Part shown: positions 23,939-32,592 of the stretch, piece after piece
Numbering within the stretch: the stretch's first letter is position 1
Layout: every line of letters starts with the position of its first letter
NCBI RefSeq assembly: GCF_032334255.1
Contig: NZ_JAUHMF010000010.1
Location: 25,876-89,875 of the forward strand
Direction of reading: 5' to 3'
Origin: Thermanaerothrix solaris
GTDB lineage: Bacteria; Chloroflexota; Anaerolineae; Anaerolineales; Anaerolineaceae
DNA length: 64,000 bases
Program-made: the position numbers and the translations under genes
The notes under the pieces: generated by a model
Told to the model about the DNA's origin: nothing
Databases searched by the model: none
Seen by the model: the letters and a program-made list of their open reading frames with translations, nothing else

Positions 23939-24385
23939 TTAGGGTTTGAACAGGGAAGCGATTTCGGCGGCACCGCCCTGGTAGAGCCAGACGACGAGGT
24001 AAACGCCTAAGACGGCCAGGGCGACGGTGATGAGGGAAGAGTAGCCGATGTCGTCCCAGGCCCACTGGACGGGTTTGAACGAAGAGGGTTCAGGGGTCCG
24101 TGGAGGTGGTTCTGGAACGGGGGGAGGCGAAGGGGGTTGAGGGGATGATTGGGGTTTGTAGTAAGTGTACTGGCGGGCAGCGCGCAGGTAGCGCAGGCGG
24201 CGGATGAGCCATTGTTCCGGGGGCAAGCGATCCGGGCCGACGCGCATGAGGGCGATGGCCATGCCCAGGATCAGGAAGAGGATGCCGACGGTGAGGCGGG
24301 CGAAGAACGGCAGAGGGATGAACAGGGCGATCAAGGCGAGGACGGCACCGAAGCCGAGCCAGAAGGCGTCACGACCGAGAAACAT
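23939..24385 (-). CDS. PrgI-like membrane protein, 148 aa
   Basis: Starts at the ATG at 24385, seven bases after GGAGG. Two N-terminal membrane helices (about residues 12-48), then RVGPDRLPPEQWLIRRLRYL, a motif typical of PrgI-family proteins that precede VirB4, a Pro-rich linker, and a third hydrophobic segment near the C-terminus. Equivalent to the gene at 5736-6125 of the left block. PrgI proteins tether the ATPase to the membrane. Confidence 0.75.
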   Translation of the reverse strand: MFLGRDAFWLGFGAVLALIALFIPLPFFARLTVGILFLILGMAIALMRVGPDRLPPEQWLIRRLRYLRAARQYTYYKPQSSPQPPSPPPVPEPPPRTPEPSSFKPVQWAWDDIGYSSLITVALAVLGVYLVVWLYQGGAAEIASLFKP

Positions 24386-24407
24386 GCTGGACCTCCGTTG
24401 GGGTGGG

Positions 24408-24683
24408 TCAAGGGGCTTGGAAGGGAGGGGGTGGGGTATTTTGGTAGAGGAGGGTACCGAGTTGAGGCAAGACGAGGAAGACGATGAGGACGAGGATGAT
24501 GAGGCCGATGGCACCGAGGATGGCGGTTTTGGTCGCGCCGCCGGCACCGATGGCGGTTCCTGCGGTACCCTGGAGGACGTAGTAGAGGCCGCCGAGGAGG
24601 GCGACGACGATAATCAGGCCGACCAGGAAACCCCAGGCTTGGGTGGCCAATTCGATGATTTTGGTCATAACGGGTTGGAACAT
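24408..24683 (-). CDS. Pilin-like two-pass membrane protein, 91 aa
   Basis: A 91-residue protein from the ATG at 24683 (GGAGGT ten bases upstream). Two membrane helices (about residues 14-38 and 52-75) are joined by a Gly/Ala/Thr-rich loop (GTAGTAIGAGGATKT), then a Pro-rich tail. The Gly-rich loop and two helices are the hallmark of VirB2/TrbC-like subunits. No signal peptide is evident. It lies between the PrgI-like gene and another membrane protein. Confidence 0.6.
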   Translation of the reverse strand: MFQPVMTKIIELATQAWGFLVGLIIVVALLGGLYYVLQGTAGTAIGAGGATKTAILGAIGLIILVLIVFLVLPQLGTLLYQNTPPPPFQAP

Positions 24684-24709
24684 TTGTCAGATACCTCCGA
24701 TGGATGAGA

Positions 24710-25204
24710 TTAGCAGGCACCGAGAGAGGCCTGGATGAGGGGGACGATGATGGTGAGCAAGAGGGCGGCGGCGACGATTTCGGCGATTTCGAGCACGGCG
24801 GAAGCGACGCCGCTGCTTCCGCCGGCGGCGCTCATGACGATGGCGGTAAAGACGGCCTTGAGCATGCGCACGGCACCGATGGCGACGAACAGTTGTAGCG
24901 CGAGGGTTGTGGCGTCGGCGAAGAAAGCGCTTTGTGAGCAAGCGGGGAAGGTGTCGGCGTAGGCCTGGAGGATCCCGCGGACGAGGTGGGGGACGAGGTA
25001 GAAGGCGAAGATGGCGAGGAGGAAGATGGAGAGGCCGGTGCCGAGGGCTTGGGCGAGGGGGTACGAAGCGCCGATGGCGGTGCTGGCGGTAGCCTTGAGG
25101 GCATTGGCCATGAGGAGCAGGGTGGTGGTAACGGCGATGGCCAAGGCCAGGAGTTGCCACACGTTTTGGAGGATACGGATGAGCAAGCCGCCGAGTTCGG
25201 TCAT
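24710..25204 (-). CDS. Polytopic membrane protein, 164 aa
   Basis: About four membrane helices (residues 6-33, 55-80, 98-122, 135-160) with an internal Gly/Ser-rich stretch (SAAGGSSGVASAVLE) and a few cysteines. The ATG at 25204 overlaps the preceding stop (TAATG). It resembles pilin-fusion or VirB2-like repeats in layout and probably belongs to the secretion platform. No specific family recognised. Confidence 0.6.
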   Translation of the reverse strand: MTELGGLLIRILQNVWQLLALAIAVTTTLLLMANALKATASTAIGASYPLAQALGTGLSIFLLAIFAFYLVPHLVRGILQAYADTFPACSQSAFFADATTLALQLFVAIGAVRMLKAVFTAIVMSAAGGSSGVASAVLEIAEIVAAALLLTIIVPLIQASLGAC

Positions 25205-26070
25205 TAGATAAGAATCTCGTCGTTCTTGTCTTCGTCGACAGGGGTTGCGATACCGCTGGTGGTATCGAGTTTAGCGATGGTAAAGCGTCCACCCCAGAAG
25301 AGGAGAGGAATAGCGCGCAAAGGGGCCGTGCGGTCTTTGAGGACGTAAGCGGTGAGGCGGGCGCAGCATTGGCAGGGAAGGGAGTGCTTGCGTTGGAGGT
25401 AGATGATGCGGTCGGGTTCGTAGGCAACGCGCTCGTCGCCGAGGAGGAGGCTGAGGTCGGGGTGGAATTCAGAGTCGGTGGGGGTGAAAGCGTTTGAGCG
25501 CACGGCGGCGGCGGCGATGACGGCCCAGCCGGTTTCGCGGGCGAGTTCGCGGAGGGCAGCGGCGGCCTCGCCGGAGCGGATATCCTCGCGCACCAGGCCG
25601 GTAGCGTTGAGGACGGGGATGCGCTGGAGGTAATCGATGGCGAGGAAGGCCGGTTGGCCCGGGGTAAAGGCGTGGTCCTCGATCAGGGTTTGGCGGATGG
25701 CGCGCACGGTATCCTGGTTATCGTGGGCCTGGATGAGGGTAACGCGGGTACGTGGGGCGAGGACGTTGAGGAATTTTTCCTCTTCGTATTCGGCCCCCCA
25801 ATGATGAGGTCCCCAACAGATGGCCCTGGCCTGGTTGACGAGGCGGTAGAAGAGTTCATCGGGGGTGTGTTCGTAGCAGATGAGGGCGGCGGGGATGTTG
25901 CGATAGGCGGCTTCGGCGGCCATTTGGAGCAGCCAAGAGGTTTTGCCGGTACCCGGAGCCGCGGCGAGCAGGGTCAGCCCCCCACCCCAGAAAGCGAGGT
26001 CGAAGTGGGAAAAGAAAGGCGAGTACGGGTCGTTCCAGGTGCGTTCGAGGAGATCGAGGTCGATGGGCAT
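25204..26070 (-). CDS. RecA-fold ATPase of the DnaB/KaiC type
   Basis: A 288-residue protein. I take the ATG at 26070 because GGAG lies five bases upstream and a TATAAT (26114-26109) fits a transcript starting near 26100; an in-frame ATG at 26103 would be leaderless. Walker A is APGTGKTS (residues 38-45) and Walker B is FLAIDYLQRI near residue 140, the DnaB-helicase form. The C-terminal half includes DPDRIIYLQRKH and a Cys pair. DnaB-like hexameric ATPases unwind DNA or act as KaiC-type switches; here, within a secretion operon, it may be a cytoplasmic motor. Not a full replicative helicase, as the N-terminal domain is missing. Confidence 0.75.
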   Translation of the reverse strand: MPIDLDLLERTWNDPYSPFFSHFDLAFWGGGLTLLAAAPGTGKTSWLLQMAAEAAYRNIPAALICYEHTPDELFYRLVNQARAICWGPHHWGAEYEEEKFLNVLAPRTRVTLIQAHDNQDTVRAIRQTLIEDHAFTPGQPAFLAIDYLQRIPVLNATGLVREDIRSGEAAAALRELARETGWAVIAAAAVRSNAFTPTDSEFHPDLSLLLGDERVAYEPDRIIYLQRKHSLPCQCCARLTAYVLKDRTAPLRAIPLLFWGGRFTIAKLDTTSGIATPVDEDKNDEILI

Positions 26071-26146
26071 GCTATCTCCGGGCCTAACGAATGTTGAGGT
26101 CATACAAGATTATAGTGAAATCCCCCTTGGATTTCCCATTTAGTGG

Positions 26147-26617
26147 TTATAACAGCAGTTGAGCGGCGATCATGAAGGCGATCAAGAGAGGGATGGGGTC
26201 GGCGGAGAGTTTTTGGCGTCGGTAGGCCAGGAGACGCTGGAGTTCGAGGATGGCGAGGGCGACGAGGGGGACGGGCCAGGGGAAGGCGAAGGTTGTCATG
26301 ACCAGGCCGAGGAACTCATTCTCGTCGAGGAGACCTTGTGTGGTAGCGCTGGCGGCGATGGTGACCGGCAGGCTGAGCGGATAAAGTTGGAAGAGGCGGT
26401 AGATGGCGGGGTAGCGAATCCAGCCCTGGCCGAGGGTCAGGGCGGCGAGGGTGAAAGCGGGGATGGTGATCGGGGCGCGTTCCGGGGTTTCGATCAGGGA
26501 AAGCCAAAAGAGCCCGGCGAGCAAAGCGGGGGTAGTGAGGTATTTTGTTCGGGGTGGGCTAATGGCGAGGAGCCACAGCCAGATGGGGGCGATGATGGGG
26601 GCAATGGTCGCGGTCAT
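26147..26617 (-). CDS. Polytopic membrane protein, 156 aa
   Basis: About five hydrophobic helices and no soluble domain. The ATG at 26617 overlaps the stop of the VirB6-like gene (ATGA). Its stop is 76 bases before the ATPase gene; a candidate -10 lies between them (26114-26109). No family recognised; likely a membrane component of the second secretion block. Confidence 0.6.
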   Translation of the reverse strand: MTATIAPIIAPIWLWLLAISPPRTKYLTTPALLAGLFWLSLIETPERAPITIPAFTLAALTLGQGWIRYPAIYRLFQLYPLSLPVTIAASATTQGLLDENEFLGLVMTTFAFPWPVPLVALAILELQRLLAYRRQKLSADPIPLLIAFMIAAQLLL

Positions 26618-28281
26618 ACCTCGCTGAGGGGTGGTGGTGGGGGGTTATGGAGGTGATAGGGAGGGGCCTCCGGGGGTTCGTCTTGCTGTGGGAGGTAGAA
26701 AATGGGATAGAGGGGATGATCTTTGGGGATGGAGCGGATGACCTCCTCGACGGGGGTAGTGGAGGAGGTTAAGAAGAGATCCTGGAAGTGGTAGGGATAT
26801 TCGCGGACGCCCTCGAGGAAGGCCTTGACGGTATGGTTTTGCTGGGCGTGTTCGTAGAAGCGGATAAAGTTTTGGGCCAGGGTGGGATGCTGGTTGGGGT
26901 CGGGGACACGTTCGAGAAGGCCGGCGAGGGCCTCCTCGCCGCCGCGTTCGAGTTTGAACTGGGCGGCGATATTGCGGGCATACTGCCGGATAGGGGAAAG
27001 GGATTGTGGAGGATGAGGGAATGAAGACGGGGGGATACCGGTGAGTTGGCCGAGGGCGGTGGTGATGAGTTGCTGGCGCTGCCAGCCGGTGGGGTAAGGT
27101 GGAAGGGGAGAGGGAGTTGAAGCGGTGGTGGCCGCGGCAGTGGTGGAGGCCGAGGTAGTTGAAGCGGCGAACGAAGTGGTAGTTGAGGCAGTTGAAGCGG
27201 TGGTTGTGGTAGCGGCCAAGCCTGCGGCGGAGCCGCCGGTGAGGGCGGTAGCGGCGATGACGCCGGCGGCCTTGAGCGTACGGGCGGCGCCGGTAGCGAC
27301 GCTGCCCCAGGTGAACTTGCCGATCAAGCCGGCGGCGGAGAGCATAACGCTGGCAGCACCGAGCATGAAGATGGTGCGCACGAGACCGCCGAAGATGCCG
27401 CCGCCCAGGCCTTGGGGGAGGATGGTAACGGCGCGGATGACGAGGATACCCAGGAGAGGGAGGAGCAAGATGAGGGCGGTGGTTTTGATCAAGGTGCTGC
27501 GCACCCAGCGCAGTTGGGGGATGCAAGCGATGATGCTGACGATGGGGCCGATGGCGGAGACGATGTAGAGGATGACGAAGGCGGAGAGGAAGCCGACGAG
27601 GAAGGCGGCGAAGGCGATCATGGCGGCGACGGCCAGGCCGAAGCCGATGACGACGGCGAAGAGGCCGTTAGAGAGGCTGTTACCGAAAGTGGTCCAGAAG
27701 TCGCCGGAGAATGCGGAAGCGACGTCGGTGGTGAGGGCCTGGATGCCGAAGGTACCGACGGCCCAGTAGATGAAGCGGTGGATGAGGTTGGCGGTAGGTC
27801 CGATGAGGAGGGCGAAGGCGATGGCGGTGAGGTAATCCATGCCGACGGCGGCGATGGAGTCGTCCTCGCCGCCGAGGCGGTTCCACTGGTAGATAACCAG
27901 GCGGAGCACGAAGAAGAGGGGTGCGACGGCGGCGGCGATGGGGAAATACTTTTTGGCGATGTCGGTGTAATCGACGAGGATGGCGTTTTCGCCGCTGACG
28001 GACTGGAGGAGTTGCTGACCGCGGGCGAGTTCGGCGGTGATGGCGGACTGGGATTTTTCGAGTTGTTTGGCGATAGAGCGCTCGACGGCAGAGGAGAGGG
28101 TTGACGAGTCGAAGAGGAAGCGGTTGGTGACGGTGACCTGAGAGGGGGGTGGATTAGGGGCGGGAGTAGTGGCGGGGGTAGGGGCTTGTGGGGTGGGCGC
28201 TTGGGCGAAAGCGCGCCCACCCTTGGGGAGGAGGATCATGGCGAAGAGGACGAGGGCGGCGATCAGGAATTTTCTGGGCAT
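26614..28281 (-). CDS. VirB6/TrbL-like polytopic membrane protein (second copy)
   Basis: A 555-residue protein with a signal peptide (residues 1-26, ending AFAQA), a Pro-rich linker, about six to seven membrane helices between 115 and 340, a Ser/Thr/Ala-rich low-complexity stretch near 365-400 (repeats of TTTAS/TSAST type) and a soluble C-terminal domain. No Shine-Dalgarno precedes the ATG at 28281; instead TATAAT (28293-28288) sits six bases upstream, suggesting a leaderless mRNA or translation from the overlapping upstream gene. Functionally equivalent to 7445-8959 in the left block. Confidence 0.7.
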   Translation of the reverse strand: MPRKFLIAALVLFAMILLPKGGRAFAQAPTPQAPTPATTPAPNPPPSQVTVTNRFLFDSSTLSSAVERSIAKQLEKSQSAITAELARGQQLLQSVSGENAILVDYTDIAKKYFPIAAAVAPLFFVLRLVIYQWNRLGGEDDSIAAVGMDYLTAIAFALLIGPTANLIHRFIYWAVGTFGIQALTTDVASAFSGDFWTTFGNSLSNGLFAVVIGFGLAVAAMIAFAAFLVGFLSAFVILYIVSAIGPIVSIIACIPQLRWVRSTLIKTTALILLLPLLGILVIRAVTILPQGLGGGIFGGLVRTIFMLGAASVMLSAAGLIGKFTWGSVATGAARTLKAAGVIAATALTGGSAAGLAATTTTASTASTTTSFAASTTSASTTAAATTASTPSPLPPYPTGWQRQQLITTALGQLTGIPPSSFPHPPQSLSPIRQYARNIAAQFKLERGGEEALAGLLERVPDPNQHPTLAQNFIRFYEHAQQNHTVKAFLEGVREYPYHFQDLFLTSSTTPVEEVIRSIPKDHPLYPIFYLPQQDEPPEAPPYHLHNPPPPPLSEV

Positions 28282-28288
28282 AAATCTA

Positions 28289-29221
28289 TTATAGGTCGGT
28301 TTGACGTGCATTGCCGGATTTGTGGCGCAAGGTGGTGAAGGCGTTCAGTTGAGGGTTGAGTTCCTTATCCAGGTAGCAGAGGTGGGTAAATGCGCAGGAC
28401 TGGCACGCAGAGCGTCCCTGGGCGGCGCGGAGAGGGGGATAGGGGCCGTTGCGGGCCAAGAGGGCGAAGTCGGCGATCCAGGAGCGGAAAGTTTCGGTTG
28501 ACAGGGCCATGAGGGGCGAGGACACCTGTCCGGTGGTTGGGTTGAAGACGTAGGCGTGGGTTTGTTGTTTTTTGAGGAAAAGGGGGCGGACGGCCTCCTC
28601 GAGGAGGGAATGGCGGATGGGTTCGAGTTCGCCTGGGGAGAGGATCAGGGAGAGAACGGATGTTTGGTCGTCGGTGGTCCAGAGCCAGAAGGGGTAGTGG
28701 AGCGGGGGGAGGTTGCCGCCGGGTGAGATCGGGAGGAAGACCTGTTTGAGGTTGGGTGTTTGGGGGAGTTGAGCGTAGTTGAGCCAATCGCGGGACACGA
28801 TGAGCCAGACGCGGATGTATTCGATGAAGTTGTCCCACTTACCGGCGAAGTGGTCGTTGATAGGATTTTGGAGGCCGAAGCGTCGTTCTGGGGGGATGGT
28901 GTAGCGGAAGATGGGAAGGGTTTCGGGTGCGGGGACGGGATGGTTATTCCGTGCGATCTTGACGCTGCTGAAGTAGTGATAAACATCCATTTCGAGGGCG
29001 GAGAGTCCCCACTCGGCGAGCCGCTGTTTGAGTCCTTTTTCGGGGGCCTGGGCGCGGTGGCTGAGGACCTGCCAGGCAGGGTCGAAAGGAGGGGTAGGGA
29101 CGGCACCGGCGAGGTACCAGTAGGCGGCGGTAGGGCAAAAGGCGTAGAGGAGGGCAGCCGCCACGGGGTGTGGGCGGTGGTTGGCGTTGTAGGTAACGGC
29201 GGTCCACAGATCGGTGATCAT
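28289..29221 (-). CDS. Cas4/AddB-like protein with Fe-S cysteine signature
   Basis: A 310-residue soluble protein. The ATG at 29221 overlaps the prepilin peptidase stop (ATGA). A lone cysteine near the start (Cys29, in LLYAFCPTAAYW) and a C-terminal cluster CxxCx5C (Cys273, Cys276, Cys282) match the four-cysteine [4Fe-4S] pattern of Cas4, AddB and related PD-(D/E)xK nucleases. I do not see an intact D...ExK core, so it may be a degenerate nuclease or a DNA-binding relative. Its place between the prepilin peptidase and the VirB6-like gene is unexpected. Confidence 0.5.
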   Translation of the reverse strand: MITDLWTAVTYNANHRPHPVAAALLYAFCPTAAYWYLAGAVPTPPFDPAWQVLSHRAQAPEKGLKQRLAEWGLSALEMDVYHYFSSVKIARNNHPVPAPETLPIFRYTIPPERRFGLQNPINDHFAGKWDNFIEYIRVWLIVSRDWLNYAQLPQTPNLKQVFLPISPGGNLPPLHYPFWLWTTDDQTSVLSLILSPGELEPIRHSLLEEAVRPLFLKKQQTHAYVFNPTTGQVSSPLMALSTETFRSWIADFALLARNGPYPPLRAAQGRSACQSCAFTHLCYLDKELNPQLNAFTTLRHKSGNARQTDL

Positions 29222-29649
29222 AGCATCCAGGCGGTGGTGAAGATAGCGATCAAGGCGTAGACGAGGGTTCGCCAGGCTCCGGGGGATGGCGAAGGGGTTT
29301 TGGTGACGAAGCGTTGAAGAAGTGTGGTGGCCGTCATGGTGATTCCGGCGAGGGTGATGGCGAGGAGCGATGGATAGGGAGAGGCGGCGAAGTCGGCGGT
29401 GAACCACCAAACGAGGGCGATCCAGAGTTTAGCGTCGCCTCCGCCCATCCAGCCCATGCGCCAGGCGGTGAGGATGAGGAAGGAGAAGGCGTAGAGGGGC
29501 AAGTCGCCCGGGAAGGAGCGGACAACGGCGATGACCAAGAGAGGGAGGGTGAACCCGTTTGGCACGCGGCGGAAGCGGAGATCATAGGCGCTGGCAGCGG
29601 CCAAGAGGGTGATGAGGATGCTGTTGGCGATCAGGGTGAACCCGGCCAT
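29218..29649 (-). CDS. A24-type prepilin peptidase (TadV-like)
   Basis: A 143-residue polytopic protein with both catalytic aspartates of type IV prepilin peptidases: Asp23 in AYDLRFRRVPN and Asp72 in GGGDAKLW. It lacks the N-methylating Cys domain, as in the short TadV/CpaA enzymes of Flp pilus systems. The ATG at 29649 lies inside the end of the upstream gene. The likely substrates are the Flp pilin at 39213-39374 and the pseudopilins beside it. Confidence 0.85.
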   Translation of the reverse strand: MAGFTLIANSILITLLAAASAYDLRFRRVPNGFTLPLLVIAVVRSFPGDLPLYAFSFLILTAWRMGWMGGGDAKLWIALVWWFTADFAASPYPSLLAITLAGITMTATTLLQRFVTKTPSPSPGAWRTLVYALIAIFTTAWML

Positions 29650-30968
29650 CCGATCTGAGCCTGTCCTTCCCGGACGCCCCAATAGATGGTGCCGCCGAAG
29701 GCCCATTGGCGACGCCAGACGGGGTCATCGATGCGGTTGATGTCGTTCATGCGGCGGATGATGAAGTTGCGGTTCCAGATGGCGTCGGGGATACCGTCGC
29801 CGTTGAGATCGGCTTTGAGGGCAGCGGGGGCGTTGATAGATGCGGCAGGGAGTTCACCGCCGAGGGACTTACCGACCCAACCGCTGAAGACCAGATGATC
29901 CTCGTAATGGCCGTTATTGTAGCGGAGGTTGCTGTTGGTTTTGCACTCGTAGACGGGGCGTCCATAGCGGTCGTAGTCTTTGGGGCCGCGGACGCAGGTA
30001 CGTTCCCAGACCTCCTGGTACTCCTCGTAGGTAAGGGACCAGCGCAGGCCGTAAGCGGCGGCAGCCTGGCCGACGAAGACGGGCATATCGGACGGGGCCT
30101 CGTCGAAGCCCTGGATGGTGCCGGCCAGAGGGCCTCCGCCGGCGGCGGGGTGGGAGGAATAGGGGAACTTGAAGAGGACGGGCGGAGCGGTGTCGTTGAC
30201 GAGGGGGAGGGTAAGGACGGGGACGTGGGGGAGCCAGGCGTAGGCGATGCCGAAGGGGTAGAGGGTCAGGCTGAAGCGGACGTTGCGCCAATCGCCGGGT
30301 TTAGGGCTGTCGACCGAGGTACCGCCGCCGAAGTTGACGTAGGGGCGGAAATCGGTGCCGGTAGCGCTGCTGGCGCAGGAATAGCGGGCGGCGGAGGGCC
30401 AATTGACCAGGCTGACGGGATAAGGACGCAGGTCGATACAGTTGCCGGGGAAAGCGACGGAAGCGTGGAGTTCGATATCGAAGCAAGTGCTATCGCAGGT
30501 CAAGCGTCCGTTGGTGTAGCTGATGCGGTCGCAGACGGGCTTTTGGTTGTAGGTACTGCTGGTACCCTGACACTCGCCGGGGGTGATGTTGGTAATGCCG
30601 CCGTAGAGTTCCTTTCCGGTGCACGAATCAACGGCGGATGACCATTGATAGCAGAATGTTTCGCCGTCGATTTCCCTGCCGGTAAACGTATAGCTTTTTT
30701 CGATGATCCCGCACTGCTGGGAAGACGATGAACCGCCGCCGTCGCCGGGGTTAGTCTCGCCGCCCTCGTTGCCGGGGATGCGGATCTCCCCGCCCCCACT
30801 GCCCCCCCCGGGCGCACACCCGCCGGGACAAGTGTCAATGGGAAGAGTGCTATCGCAACCTTTTTCACAATCTGTCGGTGGGGGCTGGGTATCAGCCCAA
30901 ACCTTGTCGGGGGTTCCCAGAAGCGCCCCCCCGGCCAGCAAGACGATGGCAATAAGCAAACGGCGCAT
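29631..30968 (-). CDS. Large secreted Cys-rich protein with calcium-loop
   Basis: A 445-residue exported protein (GGAGGT upstream of the ATG at 30968). Signal peptide at residues 1-25 (LLAGGALLGTPDKVWADT), a Cys-rich segment with CEKGCDSTLPIDTCPGGC, a Gly/Ser-rich linker, a beta-rich Cys-containing domain, and near residue 390 an EF-hand/dockerin-like loop, DLNGDGIPDAIWN. It probably sits at the cell surface or on the pilus. I do not recognise a named family; adhesin or tip protein would be guesses. Confidence 0.6.
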   Translation of the reverse strand: MRRLLIAIVLLAGGALLGTPDKVWADTQPPPTDCEKGCDSTLPIDTCPGGCAPGGGSGGGEIRIPGNEGGETNPGDGGGSSSSQQCGIIEKSYTFTGREIDGETFCYQWSSAVDSCTGKELYGGITNITPGECQGTSSTYNQKPVCDRISYTNGRLTCDSTCFDIELHASVAFPGNCIDLRPYPVSLVNWPSAARYSCASSATGTDFRPYVNFGGGTSVDSPKPGDWRNVRFSLTLYPFGIAYAWLPHVPVLTLPLVNDTAPPVLFKFPYSSHPAAGGGPLAGTIQGFDEAPSDMPVFVGQAAAAYGLRWSLTYEEYQEVWERTCVRGPKDYDRYGRPVYECKTNSNLRYNNGHYEDHLVFSGWVGKSLGGELPAASINAPAALKADLNGDGIPDAIWNRNFIIRRMNDINRIDDPVWRRQWAFGGTIYWGVREGQAQIGWPGSP

Positions 30969-30980
30969 GGCAGGCACCTC

Positions 30981-32111
30981 CTATGGCGTTGATGTCATCT
31001 GAATCACAACCGTGCGGAAAAACCGCGTGTTGGCGGCATAAATCTCCTTCAAGATCGGCTCGTTGACCTCGGCCGGCACGTCCAGCACCTCCCAAGGGAC
31101 AGGCTTGGGGGCCAGGCCGAACTCCTGTTCCACCCACGCCAAGTCCATCGGGGGCAGGGCCGGCTCGCGCAAGCGGTACACCTTCAAATTCATGTCATAC
31201 TGCTCACGCGTTGGGTAGCTCTGGATGGTATGCTTGTTGAATCCCAAATACATCCACACCCCGTTGCCCAGGTAGCCGTAGTAGCGCTCGATCTTGTACC
31301 CCGCGGCCTTGGGGTCTACGTTGGGGTAATTCGACATCAAACTTGGATCGAAAGCCTTCAGGTGCTTCTCATCGGGCGCCTCAAGGGCAAGCACTACCAC
31401 CGGATCATACGGGATAAACTCGGCCACGGTGCAGCCGTAGGGGAGGTCGCGGTACTCGCCCGGGGGCTGGATGTATATCCTAACGTCCTTGTAGCACCCG
31501 CTGAGGACGTACTGGGAGCGGTTCTCGCGCGTGGCTGGGTCAAAGTCCCACGCGCGGTTATAGAAAGGCGACTCCTGGGTGATCGGGCTGTACCAGACGT
31601 CGCTCTGGGTCTCGGTATTGACCAGGACCCCAGCGATGTAGGGGTAGGGGTAGCCGTAGTCGTGGCCGAGGGCCTGGTAGAGTTCCGGGAAGATCCAGCC
31701 GCCGCTTGAGCGCAGGAGGGTAAAGGCGACGGCCTTTTTGAGGCCTTCGTAGGCGCACTCGGGGAGGCGGTAGAGGTGGGGCTCAGGGGAGCCGGTGTAG
31801 GCGGGTTCGATGGGGGTGAGGGACCAGTAGGAGGTATCGTAGGTGCAGGGGTCGACGGTAGGGGAAGGTTCGGGGGTAGCGGTGGGGATGTCGGTGGGGG
31901 TAGGGGTAGGGATATTGAGGGTTGGGGGAACGCCGGCCAGTTCGGTCATACGGGCGTTGAAGGAAGCCTGGCGGTTGGCGTTGACGGCGACGGCGGCCAG
32001 GCCGAGGACGGCGAGGACGGCGAGGATGATGGCGGCGGCGACGACGAAGCGGCGGGGGTGGCGCTTGCCGGAGAAATCGCGGTAGGTAAAGTCATCCTTG
32101 ATCGTGGTCAT
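30981..32111 (-). CDS. Membrane-anchored protein with Pro/Thr linker, 376 aa
   Basis: Short cytoplasmic N-terminus (residues 1-20), one membrane span (about 21-43), a TPTPTD-type Pro/Thr linker (about 65-87), and a large extracytoplasmic domain without recognised homologues (CTYDTSYWSLTPIEPAYTGS...). Three cysteines could form disulfides. The gene overlaps the RHH gene upstream by 20 bases. Likely a surface-exposed component; the linker style matches other proteins of this element. Confidence 0.65.
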   Translation of the reverse strand: MTTIKDDFTYRDFSGKRHPRRFVVAAAIILAVLAVLGLAAVAVNANRQASFNARMTELAGVPPTLNIPTPTPTDIPTATPEPSPTVDPCTYDTSYWSLTPIEPAYTGSPEPHLYRLPECAYEGLKKAVAFTLLRSSGGWIFPELYQALGHDYGYPYPYIAGVLVNTETQSDVWYSPITQESPFYNRAWDFDPATRENRSQYVLSGCYKDVRIYIQPPGEYRDLPYGCTVAEFIPYDPVVVLALEAPDEKHLKAFDPSLMSNYPNVDPKAAGYKIERYYGYLGNGVWMYLGFNKHTIQSYPTREQYDMNLKVYRLREPALPPMDLAWVEQEFGLAPKPVPWEVLDVPAEVNEPILKEIYAANTRFFRTVVIQMTSTP

Positions 32112-32301
32112 GAGTGTTAGGATCCTCCTTTCGCGGTAGGGGTTGGGCTTCCGTCAAACCACTGACGAGGGCCTGTAGGGCGAAATCGATGGCGGAGGCG
32201 TAGGCACTGCGTCCCTGAAGGCCGAGGCGCTGGGCGATCACGTTGAGCCAGCGCAGGCGCTGAGGGGTAAGGCGGTAGGACAGGAAGCGTGGTTGTTTCA
32301 C
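32092..32301 (-). CDS. Ribbon-helix-helix-like DNA-binding protein, 69 aa
   Basis: Starts at the GTG at 32301. The product has a short beta-prone segment (PRFLSYRLTPQ) followed by two helices (RLRWLNVIAQRLG, SAYASAIDFALQALVSG), consistent with an RHH repressor. An 18-bp perfect palindrome (32311-32328) lies ten bases upstream of the start, the usual place for an autoregulatory operator. It may control the genes that follow (32111 onward). Family call from pattern only. Confidence 0.5.
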   Translation of the reverse strand: MKQPRFLSYRLTPQRLRWLNVIAQRLGLQGRSAYASAIDFALQALVSGLTEAQPLPRKEDPNTHDHDQG

Positions 32302-32310
32302 GGCTTGAAT

Positions 32311-32328
32311 TTAACACAAATGTGTTAA
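32311..32328. promoter_or_regulatory. 18-bp palindrome upstream of the RHH-like gene
   Basis: TTAACACA-AA-TGTGTTAA, a perfect dyad immediately before the GTG at 32301. Such TGTGTTAA-type sites are bound by small repressors. The likeliest regulator is the RHH-like protein itself. Confidence 0.55.
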
Positions 32329-32339
32329 GCATTTCAACC

Positions 32340-32582
32340 CTACCACGAGGTCTTGTAGTGATCGTCCACGACGTTCTGGAGTTCGTCGTAGAATGCGTCG
32401 GGGACGGGGGCGGTGCCGGTGTTGACGAGTTCCTCCCAGTATTCGGGGAAGGCTTCTCGGAAGCGTTGGAGGGAGGATTCCGGGACGTAGCCGACGAACA
32501 TTTCGCCGTTGGTATAGACGCTGTGACGCATCAAGTCGAGGAGTTGGGGGCCGAGGTGGGAATGGACGAGGACGATTTGCAT
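32340..32582 (-). CDS. Small hypothetical protein, 80 aa
   Basis: Starts at the ATG at 32582, seven bases after GGAG. The product (MQIVLVHSHLGPQLLDLMRH...) is a small alpha/beta protein with an acidic tail and no signal peptide. No family recognised. Confidence 0.55.
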   Translation of the reverse strand: MQIVLVHSHLGPQLLDLMRHSVYTNGEMFVGYVPESSLQRFREAFPEYWEELVNTGTAPVPDAFYDELQNVVDDHYKTSW

Positions 32583-32592
32583 GATCGGTCTC

